Shown: piece after piece, positions 54,911 to 63,031 of the stretch | Position numbering within the stretch: position 1 is the first letter of the stretch | Layout: every line of letters starts with the position of its first letter | Assembly: GCF_033955345.1 (NCBI RefSeq) | Contig: NZ_CP138332.1 | Span: forward strand, 2,542,001-2,606,000 | Direction: 5' to 3' | From: Sphingobacterium bambusae | GTDB lineage: Bacteria > Bacteroidota > Bacteroidia > Sphingobacteriales > Sphingobacteriaceae | Length of the DNA stretch: 64,000 bases | Position numbers and translations under genes: made by a program | Notes under the pieces: model-generated | Told to the model about the DNA's origin: nothing | Database searches by the model: none | What the model saw: the letters and a program-made list of their open reading frames with translations, nothing else

Positions 54911-56833
54911 TTAGGCATAAGTAAGCGGAATATGCAACACCACCTGCTTGCCTCCGTCAGGACGATCGGTGCTGCTGATCATGGCTTTTTTTCCGAGTAG
55001 GTTGATGCGTTCTTGGCTTATCGCGCCAGACAAGGATTTATGCGGATGTGTGCTCGAAACGGGCTCTGTTTTTCCACTATCGCTAATGCGTACAACGAGG
55101 AGATCCTGCTCCTGAAAACTAAAATCGATCTCGATTTTCCCATTGCCACTATCCAAGTCAATACCATGGAGAATGGCATTCTCCACGTAGGGCTGTATCA
55201 GCATAGGCGGTAACAGCACCGCCGTTAAATCTTGGCCATAGGGCTTTTCTATGGTATACAGAAAAGCATCCTCACAGCGCATCTGTTGTAAGGATAAATA
55301 GTTTTCCAAGGTGTCGATTTCCTCGCTCAGCGGCACCAGATGTTCGCGACTAAGCTCTAAGCTACTGCGCAGCAACCTACTAAATCTGTTGAGATATTTT
55401 ATGGCCTGTTCTTTTTTGTCCAAGCGCACAAAACTCTGCACAGCAGCGAGGGTATTGAAGATAAAGTGAGGCTCCATTTGCGTGCGCAACAGCTGTTGTT
55501 GCAACATCATCTGTTGTTTCTCTTGGCGTAAACGTCGCTGTCGGAAGCCATAGTACAAGAAGAAAATAGATAATGCCAAGATCACGGCAAACAACAGAAC
55601 GATAGCCAGCCAGAGACGGTTTTGCTGCAGCTGCAGCTTATTGATCTTGATGCTCTCATTAAGCGTTTGGATAGAGCGATCTTTGGTTTGCAGCTGGTAG
55701 AGTGCGTTCATCTCCGCGATGGCCTGCGTGTTTTCCGTTTGGTATATTCCTTTTTGGAGCTCGGCCACCAGCCGCAGCAGCCTGATTGCTTCGTTCGGCC
55801 TGCCCGTCAGCTGCTCGTATGCAGCCACATTATGGTAGTAAATTAGCATATTGTCTGCATGGATAACGTCCGCGTTGTCTTTGAGCAGCGCCTGCGCCCT
55901 AGCGATACAGGCTCGGGCCTTATCGGCCTGCCTACGTTCCACATAAACTGCCGCGATATTGCAGTAGTCTACAAACAAATTATTGAGCTGCACATTCGTC
56001 GGGTCACCTAATTCGGCCAGCGCTTCATCCAGCTTGGCCTTTTCGACTTGGTAATGCAAAACGGAATCCGCTTGGTCCTTCAACTCGAAGTATTGTATTT
56101 TGGCATCATACAGATAGCTTGTATTATAGCGTCCGGGGTAGGTGCTATGCAAAGCCTCCAACTTAGTTAAATAGTTTGCGATACTATCTACGGGTCGTTG
56201 TCGGACATAGAGCACCTGAATCATCTGCACCAACACACGCTGTTTATTGATATGTCCTTCCGGCAGCGAATCCGACAACAACAGTGCAGCACGATTCATC
56301 TTTTCACAAAGATCGTATTGAAACATATTGTGGTTGCTCTGTGCTGCCGACAGCAGGAACACCGATCGTGCCTCGGGCGAAAGCCCTGTCGAAGAGTCAG
56401 ACAACACGATGGCAGCGGCCTTGTTGTAATAGTATCCTGCTTCGTTAGCTTTGGCCGCTTGGTTTCGGATATTCCCCATACCATTGTAAACAAGCGCTTT
56501 CAGCCGCATATTCCCGGTAGTCGGCTCAATCAAATCGACAGCCTGTTCAATAATAATACGGGCCGAGTCATTACCTTCCATGGCATATAGGCGTGCCATA
56601 CGATATTTGGCATCCACAAGTAATACGGTGTCGTTCTTTACCGCGGGTAGGTCATGGTAGTACTTCCATTGAGCAAGCAAGCTGTCGCGGTTTTCTGGCG
56701 ACACATCGACCTTGTCTAGCACTTTCATTTCTTGAGCAAGCTTATCGCGTTCGCTCGTATTAATTACCGCCTTTTTGCAGGCCTGCAGGCCCATTATACC
56801 GCAGAAAACAGCGATGAAGAGACTTCTTTTCAT
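54911..56833 (-). CDS. TPR-containing sensor histidine kinase, LytS/YpdA type
   Basis: 640 aa. An N-terminal lipobox-like GLQAC (Cys 19) precedes a long TPR-rich sensor region (about 60-380), a transmembrane helix (about 407-429), a short coiled coil (QEKQQMMLQQQLLRTQ) and a His_kinase domain with PHFIFN at 455-460 (phospho-acceptor His456). The C-terminal HATPase has NAILHGID and SGNGKI. The kinase is the partner of the LytTR regulator whose gene overlaps it by 4 bp. The sensor half should be periplasmic; the input is unknown. Confidence 0.93.
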   Translation of the reverse strand: MKRSLFIAVFCGIMGLQACKKAVINTSERDKLAQEMKVLDKVDVSPENRDSLLAQWKYYHDLPAVKNDTVLLVDAKYRMARLYAMEGNDSARIIIEQAVDLIEPTTGNMRLKALVYNGMGNIRNQAAKANEAGYYYNKAAAIVLSDSSTGLSPEARSVFLLSAAQSNHNMFQYDLCEKMNRAALLLSDSLPEGHINKQRVLVQMIQVLYVRQRPVDSIANYLTKLEALHSTYPGRYNTSYLYDAKIQYFELKDQADSVLHYQVEKAKLDEALAELGDPTNVQLNNLFVDYCNIAAVYVERRQADKARACIARAQALLKDNADVIHADNMLIYYHNVAAYEQLTGRPNEAIRLLRLVAELQKGIYQTENTQAIAEMNALYQLQTKDRSIQTLNESIKINKLQLQQNRLWLAIVLLFAVILALSIFFLYYGFRQRRLRQEKQQMMLQQQLLRTQMEPHFIFNTLAAVQSFVRLDKKEQAIKYLNRFSRLLRSSLELSREHLVPLSEEIDTLENYLSLQQMRCEDAFLYTIEKPYGQDLTAVLLPPMLIQPYVENAILHGIDLDSGNGKIEIDFSFQEQDLLVVRISDSGKTEPVSSTHPHKSLSGAISQERINLLGKKAMISSTDRPDGGKQVVLHIPLTYA

Positions 56834-57573
56834 TTGTTGGGAAAGAGCAGATTGAGGATCGAGTTTTTTCTTCGCGTGGAAATCGGAATTTCTTCATTAT
56901 TTTTTAGGATGATGTATTCCGATCGGCTGACACCCGATACATATTTCTTATTCACCAAATACGATTGATGGGTACGCAGGAAATGCGGTGCAGGCAACAA
57001 TTCTTCGTAATATTTAAGTGGTTTTGAGATCAGCTGTTGGGATCCGTCGTTCAGGAAAAAGAAGGTGTAGGGCCCATCCCCTTTGCAATACACAATATCA
57101 TCAACAGCGACGATCCTCGAATTATTGAGGGTATTCAACACGATATGCTCAGGCAATGTACCCTGATCCATGGACTGCTGCGTTAGTGCCAACTGCTGCA
57201 TCCATTGCGGATTGTTTTCACTTTTACGACGGTAACGGCCGAGCGCCTCATTCAGCTCACTTTGGTCTATGGGTTTCAGTAGGTAGTCCAAAGCACCAAA
57301 CTTGATGGCCTTGATCGCAAAATGATTATAGGCTGTGATAAAGATAATATGCTGTGGAATAGGCTCCAGTTTGGCGAGCAGATCGAATGCCGTACCATCC
57401 CGCAGCTGTATATCCATCAAGATCACATCGGGTACCTTCTCCGTTATCAGCTTGCGTGCAGTGCGCACGGTATCGGCCCAACCAATTAGCTCCACATCGC
57501 TCTCCTGTTCCACCAAATAGGTGATTTCCCGCCGCACGGCCGGCTCGTCTTCTATGATTGCCAAGGTCATCAT
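56830..57573 (-). CDS. LytTR-family response regulator
   Basis: 247 aa. Receiver domain (1-125) with acidic pocket EDE at 8-10 and phospho-acceptor Asp54 (ILMDIQLRDG), Thr and Lys switch residues (FITAYNHFAIKAIKFGALDYLLKPID). LytTR DNA-binding domain (about 140-247, NTLNNSRIVAVDDIVYCKGDGPYTFFF, SYLVNKKYVSGVSRSEY). First gene of the pair; the kinase start overlaps its stop. A pair of direct repeats with the spacing of LytTR sites lies 169 bp upstream. Confidence 0.95.
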   Translation of the reverse strand: MMTLAIIEDEPAVRREITYLVEQESDVELIGWADTVRTARKLITEKVPDVILMDIQLRDGTAFDLLAKLEPIPQHIIFITAYNHFAIKAIKFGALDYLLKPIDQSELNEALGRYRRKSENNPQWMQQLALTQQSMDQGTLPEHIVLNTLNNSRIVAVDDIVYCKGDGPYTFFFLNDGSQQLISKPLKYYEELLPAPHFLRTHQSYLVNKKYVSGVSRSEYIILKNNEEIPISTRRKNSILNLLFPNK

Positions 57574-57741
57574 TGTTGCTTTTTGCGTTTATTGTAAAGA
57601 TAACATAATACACGCTTTTTAGATATGCTTTATTTACAATCCGCGACCAGCATTTATGAATTGTCGACTGTACCCCTATCCGAGTCTATAGCCTTGTTAA
57701 ACGCTAAGTCAATGAAGCTCCTCTATTTTATTCACCAAACT

Positions 57742-57778
57742 GTCCGACAGTGAACAGCGACACGTCCGATAATGAACA
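57742..57778 (+). repeat. Direct repeat pair, likely LytTR operator
   Basis: GTCCGACAGTGAACA (57742-57756) and GTCCGATAATGAACA (57764-57778): 13 of 15 bases identical, period 22 bp (two helical turns). Paired direct repeats with about two-turn spacing are what LytTR regulators bind, and the regulator gene is adjacent. Confidence 0.5.
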
Positions 57779-57986
57779 AACAGCAAAAGGGACATAAGAC
57801 ACAAACAACTATAATACAATCTATTAACTTTTTTGGCAAAAGCCTTGCCTATTTCTTGGCATGTAGAACAAGAAGCTTTTCATGAAGTCCAGAAATCATC
57901 AAACTGTTTACCGAAAAGATACTGGTATTCACCGAGAAAGAAAGACCGCTGGTCTAATTGATCTGTCAGCGAACATCGAAGGTTCC

Positions 57987-57994
57987 TACTTTTG
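57987..57994 (+). promoter_or_regulatory. -7 promoter box (TACTTTTG) of the NTF2-like gene
   Basis: Exact TAnnTTTG, 50 nt before the ATG at 58045. The nearest upstream TTG is 26 nt away, too far for a normal -33, which would fit an activator-dependent promoter. Confidence 0.45.
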
Positions 57995-58044
57995 AGACAT
58001 CAAACAAGCAATTAAAAAATTAAAAACATACAACACCCACAACC

Positions 58045-58470
58045 ATGAAAAAGACATTAACAAGCATCGCCACAGCACTGATCATGATCAGTTCATTTTG
58101 CTCCTTTGCCGCAGACAAGAACAACCCGCTTCGAAATTTGGAATCTGCCAAGATCATTACCACCTACCTCGAAGCTACCACACTCGGCAGCATAGACCTG
58201 AACAAATACCTTTTTGCTGACGATTTCCAATATCGCAACAGCGTAAACAAGGATAGCTACAACAAAAAGCAATACCTCGAATTCTTAAAAGCACATAAAG
58301 GCGTGACATTCAACTGCAAAACCAGCTATGAAATTCTGGACCAAAGTGGTAAAGCATGCGTCGCCAAAGCAACCATGGTATTTAAACACTTTACACGCGT
58401 AGATTACATCACGCTTAACCAAGATAAAGACGGTTGGAAGGTTAGTAAGGTCGTCACCACCTATCCGTAG
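58045..58470 (+). CDS. Secreted NTF2-like (lumazine-binding-like) protein
   Basis: 141 aa. Signal peptide MKKTLTSIATALIMISSFCSFAA, then an NTF2-like fold: ESAKIITTYLEATTLGSIDLNKYLFADDFQYRNSVNKDSYNKKQYLEFLKAHKG, then strands VAKATMVFKHFTRVDYITLNQDKDGWKVSKVVTTYP. Members of this fold include small enzymes and binding proteins; no active-site residue stands out. The LytTR two-component system is divergent next to it and its upstream region holds the candidate operator, so this is a likely target. Confidence 0.8.
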   Translation: MKKTLTSIATALIMISSFCSFAADKNNPLRNLESAKIITTYLEATTLGSIDLNKYLFADDFQYRNSVNKDSYNKKQYLEFLKAHKGVTFNCKTSYEILDQSGKACVAKATMVFKHFTRVDYITLNQDKDGWKVSKVVTTYP

Positions 58471-58501
58471 ACAATTTGCACCCTATACTTCAGCCTAAAA
58501 T

Positions 58502-58536
58502 AAAAAACATGCAACCTAAATGATTGCATGTTTTTT
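58502..58536. terminator. Bidirectional intrinsic terminator
   Basis: Perfect 13-bp stem (AAAAAACATGCAA / TTGCATGTTTTTT) with a 9-nt loop between the convergent NTF2-like and GH43 genes. A T7 tract on each strand. Confidence 0.92.
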
Positions 58537-58561
58537 TACACTGTAGCTAAAAGCAACTATG

Positions 58562-60073
58562 TCAAGGCCGAGAGGCAATAGTCCATTCGGTTTTTAGTAC
58601 CCGATTCCCTTCCTTCCTGAAGGTCTTCCCAGCATCTTGACTGATAGATGCGCTCTCCGGACCAGCGTTTTGCCGATCCCCAAATGCAAAGCCATAGCAG
58701 CCTTGCTGGGTAGCCGAGTGCAGCACGACAACATATTGCTTGCCCGCCTTAACGTTTATATGCGGAGACAGCGTAAAAGGCTTTGCAGACCAACCGATAT
58801 CAGCGGCGGCAATGCTAAGAGTTTGCAGCGCCTTATCACCTGCAGGTTGCCCTTCTTCGCTCTCATAGAAACTGAGCAGTAAATCTTCCGTCGGATATCC
58901 ACTTTTCAGTGTGGTGATAACGAAACTATGCAGCTCACCGCTGGCGTTCGCTGTAAAGGACTGCGCCCGTTGTATGCTATTGCCAATATCACAAAATGCT
59001 CGAAACTCGCTTTCTTCGGATTCTACCGGTTCTTCCGTAGGCTGATGTCTTTCACGCGTCATACTAAAAGAAGTGATACAGTGCAAAGGTTCGATCGCGC
59101 CGTCCGCATCAAACGTTAGCGGAGCCCAAAAAAAGTTAGCCAAGGCCTCGTTCTTTGCCGCGTTATTCCAAAGGTCGCTTCCATATAAAAACACAGTTTC
59201 GTTATCGACTTGGAGGGCCGTCACAAAAGAAGGTTGTCCACCGCAAGAATTGTCGCTGATCTGTATACCCTCGGACCAAGGGCCGAGAGGCGATTTTGCC
59301 GTTTTATAGGAAGTTCCTGTGCCAGCACAATAGCCACAGTTAGGATCGGAGTAAGTGAGGTAATAGATCCCTTTTCGCTTAAACAAGGCGGGCGCTTCGG
59401 TGCGGCCGCTCGTCACTAAGTCCGAAACGCGCCCGGTGCCCGAGAGGTAGTCTTCGGTTAATTCCTCAATAACGATAGCTCCATCTCTGCGCCAATCGGT
59501 AATAGCCAAGTAGCAGCGTCCATCTTCATCCACGAAAAGGTCATGGTCGCCATTGTTCAAGCCGGCAGCGGGCTGGGATGCATTGACAGCGATTTTAGGC
59601 TCCGCCACTTCCACAAAGGGACCTGTCGGGCTCTCCGATGTAAAGACACGATATCCGGATACATTGTCATATACATTGATCCACAACACATATCGGCTTG
59701 TATTTGTATTGAACACCACATGAGGGCGAAAGCATCCATAGGTTTTCCCGTCGCAACGGTTCTGCCATAATTCGTTCTGCGCATCAAACAAGAAGCCCTC
59801 ATCGGTCCAATTCACCATATCTGTCGACGAGTACGACTTAAATCCACAAAATGGAGCTGTTTTGTTATTCCACTCAAAACCACAATCATAGCTCGTGCCA
59901 TAGAGGTAGTATTTACCTTCAAAATAGGTCACTTCACCATCATGAGCATCCACCGCCCTACCGAGCTCATCAAATTTCGTCAGTTGATCACCAGATCGAC
60001 TAAAGTTCTTGATCGTCTGTGCATAGACGATCCCATGCATCAGCAATAGCAAAATTATCCAGGCTTTTTTCAT
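58562..60073 (-). CDS. GH43-like family glycoside hydrolase
   Basis: 503 aa from the ATG at 60073 (MKKAWIILLLLMHGIVYAQ signal peptide); a start at 60088 adds 5 residues. Five-bladed propeller of the GH43 type: DAHDGEVTYFEGKYYLYG holds the catalytic Asp region, NNGDHDLFVDEDGRCYLAITD the second acid, and TEAPALFKRKGIYYLTYS the proton donor Glu. The last 150 residues are an extra beta-sandwich domain of carbohydrate-binding type. Resembles GH43 subfamilies acting on galactans or arabinans; substrate not certain. Exported. Confidence 0.85.
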   Translation of the reverse strand: MKKAWIILLLLMHGIVYAQTIKNFSRSGDQLTKFDELGRAVDAHDGEVTYFEGKYYLYGTSYDCGFEWNNKTAPFCGFKSYSSTDMVNWTDEGFLFDAQNELWQNRCDGKTYGCFRPHVVFNTNTSRYVLWINVYDNVSGYRVFTSESPTGPFVEVAEPKIAVNASQPAAGLNNGDHDLFVDEDGRCYLAITDWRRDGAIVIEELTEDYLSGTGRVSDLVTSGRTEAPALFKRKGIYYLTYSDPNCGYCAGTGTSYKTAKSPLGPWSEGIQISDNSCGGQPSFVTALQVDNETVFLYGSDLWNNAAKNEALANFFWAPLTFDADGAIEPLHCITSFSMTRERHQPTEEPVESEESEFRAFCDIGNSIQRAQSFTANASGELHSFVITTLKSGYPTEDLLLSFYESEEGQPAGDKALQTLSIAAADIGWSAKPFTLSPHINVKAGKQYVVVLHSATQQGCYGFAFGDRQNAGPESASISQDAGKTFRKEGNRVLKTEWTIASRP

Positions 60074-60206
60074 CTTTCCGTACATCATTCAGCTAGCATG
60101 TCGTTGCCAGCAGTAGAACGCTCTAAAAATACGTCATACCCCGCTACGCAAGATGGTACCTTTTGACAAAAAGCTTATACAATATGATACGCCATTTTCT
60201 TGCCGA

Positions 60207-60617
60207 TCAGCCCCTCTTGTAGGTCCAGCTATATCCGAATCGCAAAAATAGCAAGCCAACGAACCCAAAGGTCAACTGCAGATAGTTGGTTTCTCGGAGC
60301 ATAATCATCTGCACGGCAATCCATCCAACAAGAACAATTCCCTGCAGCAGAAGCGCAGGATTAGCCAACGGCTTTTTACAAACAAGAAGTAATACTGTGG
60401 CAAGGCTTAAAAGGCCATTGCCGCAGAACAGGATTATTCCCGGGATCAAAAAATTGTCGAACGGACTGAACCGCAACATTGTCGTGTCCATTCCCAAGGA
60501 GCTTCCATCCGGATACCGCATAAAGCCATACCCCGCCAGCAACGCACCTGTAGCATTCACCGTCAGCAAAATAATGATCAAGACTCGTTGCCAGTTGACG
60601 TTCCTATATTTATTCAT
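60207..60617 (-). CDS. Four-helix membrane protein
   Basis: 136 aa. Four predicted transmembrane helices (about 10-30, 55-80, 85-103, 110-127: VLIIILLTVNATGALLAGYG, IPGIILFCGNGLLSLATVLLLV, LQGIVLVGWIAVQMIML, LTFGFVGLLFLRFGY). Resembles small uncharacterised inner-membrane proteins of Bacteroidota; no family is named. 14 bp downstream of the next gene, probably cotranscribed. Confidence 0.72.
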   Translation of the reverse strand: MNKYRNVNWQRVLIIILLTVNATGALLAGYGFMRYPDGSSLGMDTTMLRFSPFDNFLIPGIILFCGNGLLSLATVLLLVCKKPLANPALLLQGIVLVGWIAVQMIMLRETNYLQLTFGFVGLLFLRFGYSWTYKRG

Positions 60618-60631
60618 CCATTAAAAACTGA

Positions 60632-61102
60632 TTACTTAACAGATTGGTCTTCCGGGCTTGCTACGGCGTCCCATTTCTTAAAAATAAGGGCAGCCATATC
60701 CAAATCTAGCGCATCCATCTCGACCAGTTTAAGCGTTTTCACCATCTGCAGTGTACCGTTTTTATATTTTAAAAAATGGGCTGTCTTTAGATGCGATTGA
60801 TAAGCAGCTTCGTCTTTGTAAATCTCCAATATTCGAAGCTGTGTGGAATCTGTTTGCTGGAACATGGGAAAGATCGCTATCACTCCTTTTTCCAATCGCA
60901 GGGAGGCTTCCGCTTCTTCCTGAAGGAGAGCCTTGTATTCCACTAGGTGCTCTGGAAAAAGGGTAATCTCGGCTATACGCACTTTAACACCTGTTTCTTG
61001 AGCGCTACTGTTGTGGGTCAAGCACAGCACACACAGCAGGGCAAACAAAAGGCGAAGCAACCATGTCGAGGTTAATAAATCCTGCGTAGTTTCTTTTAGC
61101 AT
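60632..61102 (-). CDS. Exported antibiotic biosynthesis monooxygenase (ABM) domain protein
   Basis: 156 aa from the ATG at 61102; an earlier TTG at 61174 adds 24 unrelated residues. Signal peptide (LLRLLFALLCVLCLTHNSSAQ), then one ABM-type ferredoxin-like domain (VRIAEITLFPEHLVEYKALLQEEAEASLRLEKGVIAIFPMFQQTD, LRILEIYKDEAAYQSHLKTAHFLKYK). The family includes quinol and heme-degrading monooxygenases; the exact activity is not visible. Periplasmic. Confidence 0.85.
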   Translation of the reverse strand: MLKETTQDLLTSTWLLRLLFALLCVLCLTHNSSAQETGVKVRIAEITLFPEHLVEYKALLQEEAEASLRLEKGVIAIFPMFQQTDSTQLRILEIYKDEAAYQSHLKTAHFLKYKNGTLQMVKTLKLVEMDALDLDMAALIFKKWDAVASPEDQSVK

Positions 61103-61382
61103 ATGATCTTGGTATTTCGCTGTATGGCCTAGTCTCTTATCCGAGGAGCTATGCCATTCAGCATGAAGAAGCAATTTAACAATTTATTCTCTAATGGAAA
61201 AATATTTTCCTCATCGACTCATCGAGAGCCATTGCCTTAAAAACGGATAGCGTTAAACAAGCCAGCCATAAAGGTGTCGTAATACGTTTTGGAAAAAAAT
61301 GACACCGACGCGCTATTTGTCTTATGGCAAATACTTTCCTTACAGGTTGTTCCATATTTGTGCCATACATAAGAAAAAGAAT

Positions 61383-61610
61383 ATGAAAACAGTATTGATA
61401 ACAGGGGCTTCTTCGGGAATCGGAAAAGCCACGGCTCCTCCATCGCATCCCACTGTCCTACTTAGCGTCCTATCTCGGCATCACCCAGTCCTCGTTAAGT
61501 CGTATACGAAAGAACATCCGTTAAGTGAATGGCAGCTTAGCATGTCAAAATTAAGGGCTATGGATATTTTGGCACTAGTGCGTACCGAAGAAATGCAACA
61601 TATTTGTTAA
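61383..61610 (+). pseudogene. Truncated short-chain dehydrogenase/reductase remnant
   Basis: The frame opens perfectly as an SDR: MKTVLITGASSGIGKATA, the Rossmann glycine motif. After 18 residues the match stops abruptly; the remaining 57 residues (HPTVLLSVLSRHHPVLVK...) resemble nothing in the family, which is normally about 250 aa, with no YxxxK active site. A deletion or recombination right after the nucleotide-binding motif is the simplest explanation. Whether the short product is made is unknown. Confidence 0.75.
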
Positions 61611-61668
61611 CAAACCGTTAATTAGCGATCCGTAGATTAGTTTGGCACAGCATTTGAAAGTATGCTAG

Positions 61669-61742
61669 TATTCATAATTTAGGTTAATAATTGGTTAGTT
61701 AGTAAAAATCCTGAAGCTCCCCGCTTCAGGATTTTTTTATTT
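61669..61742 (+). ncRNA. Putative small RNA gene, copy 2
   Basis: 74-nt unit homologous to 51664-51737. Differences are one inserted and one deleted base, one T/A change in the leader and three in the stem. The stem has AAAAATCCTGAAGC with its complement, loop TCCCC, then TTTTTTTATTT. Where copy 1 has A-T and G.T pairs, this copy has G-C and A-T, so pairing is kept and improved. The -7 position reads TATGCTAG, two changes from consensus, so this copy may be weakly transcribed or act mainly as a terminator between the SDR remnant and the DUF4374 gene. Confidence 0.55.
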
Positions 61743-61769
61743 ATGAACACTATACGACGCTGAGCTGCC

Positions 61770-63023
61770 TTAGTTGGCAGGATTGGCCACGATCATTTGC
61801 ACCTGTACCCAACCACCTGCATCGATCTTCAATCCTTTTTTGAAAGAATCCGCATTTCCTTTCGGGTCAAATTCATAGAGGTTAGCTTCTCCGCCATCGA
61901 TACACAAAGCTGTGTAGTATTTACCTTGGTATACCAGTGGAGCACGCACCATGGCGACAGGGCTCAATGGCGTATTCATCAACGTAACTTTCTTATTAGC
62001 AAGATCAAGCTTCACCACCTGTCCTACATTTTTTAGTCTGTCCCTGACCGAGGTCATCATAGACTCATATTGTACCGTAGCAAAGGCAATGTTATCGCCC
62101 ACATGGGTGATCCCCATAAGGCAAGCCTCTTTGTCTAACTGGCTAGACACATCGAAAAAGTAGCTTTCGTCAAATTTTGATTCGCCTTTTTTTATGCGTA
62201 CGATTCCAGATTTGCCTCCAAGGCCTGTCCAAAACTTCCCTGCACTAGCCACAAAATAGTGGTTACCATCTTTGTCGGTATCTACAGATGAAAGGTAATC
62301 ATACCCGATACCCGCTTTGGTAGCATTGCTTTGAATCACCTGCATATTATTCATCGCCGGATAATCATACACTAGTGCGGTTACACCTGTTGGGGCATAC
62401 GCTTTTGTCTGGCTGTTGTAGAAATAACCGCCTAGGATAAACTTGCCGTTGTCCACATAACCTCGCCCTACGTAAAAACCTTGTCCGGGATCTGCCGCGT
62501 CGTAAGGAACTTTAAGTTCGCCTTTTGCTACCACTTTAAATGAAGGAATTTCGATACGCGCCCAACCTGCGGTTCCTTTGTTATCGTCTACGGAGCCCAA
62601 CACAAGCAAGGTATTGTCATCCACAATATTCAATGATTGAAAATAATTGGGCACAACGCCGTCGGTCAAGATAGAGCCATTTAACGTAATCTGTCCGTCC
62701 TTACTCAATGCATACTGGTTGAATTTTTTTTCGGTGAGGTTCATCATATAGATATATCCACCGTGCTGTATGTAACGTGACCCCTCTGCTTCAAATCCTT
62801 TCCCCAAGAAGGATAAGGTTCCTTCGGTAAGTGATTTTGTACTCCCAAGATACTGTGGCCCTTCCAACCAAGTCGCTACGGTAAAGTGCTGTCCCTCTTC
62901 GATGGGTCTTTCTTCGTTTTTGTTGCTATTGCAGGCGGTATTTAAGATCAACGCTGCGCCAACAAGGCCTAAAACGACTGCCGCTCGGCGCATTTTGGTT
63001 TGCATGTTTTTAAAAGTATTCAT
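61770..63023 (-). CDS. DUF4374 domain lipoprotein
   Basis: 417 aa. Lipobox LNTAC (Cys 31) followed by NSNKNEE. Beta-propeller-like repeats (FKVVAKGELKVPYDAADPGQGFYVGRGYVDNGKFILGGYF, VFYVASAGKFWTGLGG-like segments) match the DUF4374 family. These proteins accompany TonB-dependent receptors, often for iron or siderophore uptake; the gene starts 8 bp after the stop of a TonB receptor gene, so it is its operon partner. Exact role unknown. Confidence 0.9.
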   Translation of the reverse strand: MNTFKNMQTKMRRAAVVLGLVGAALILNTACNSNKNEERPIEEGQHFTVATWLEGPQYLGSTKSLTEGTLSFLGKGFEAEGSRYIQHGGYIYMMNLTEKKFNQYALSKDGQITLNGSILTDGVVPNYFQSLNIVDDNTLLVLGSVDDNKGTAGWARIEIPSFKVVAKGELKVPYDAADPGQGFYVGRGYVDNGKFILGGYFYNSQTKAYAPTGVTALVYDYPAMNNMQVIQSNATKAGIGYDYLSSVDTDKDGNHYFVASAGKFWTGLGGKSGIVRIKKGESKFDESYFFDVSSQLDKEACLMGITHVGDNIAFATVQYESMMTSVRDRLKNVGQVVKLDLANKKVTLMNTPLSPVAMVRAPLVYQGKYYTALCIDGGEANLYEFDPKGNADSFKKGLKIDAGGWVQVQMIVANPAN

Positions 63024-63031
63024 TCTAGTTC

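Larger units (their letters stand above)
57574..58044. other. 471-bp divergent regulatory region
   Basis: Between the LytTR regulator and the plus-strand NTF2-like gene. It holds the direct repeats (57742-57778), a -7 box (57987-57994) for the plus gene and a one-mismatch -7 (TATCTTTA, about 57597-57604) for the regulator. No gene or hairpin otherwise. Confidence 0.5.
61175..61769. other. 595-bp region with a gene remnant and a small-RNA-like unit
   Basis: The region between the ABM gene and the DUF4374 stop holds no intact gene. It carries the truncated SDR frame (61383-61610) and the second copy of the small-RNA-like unit. A one-mismatch -7 (CATATTTG, about 61353-61360) precedes the SDR remnant. 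Confidence 0.6.
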
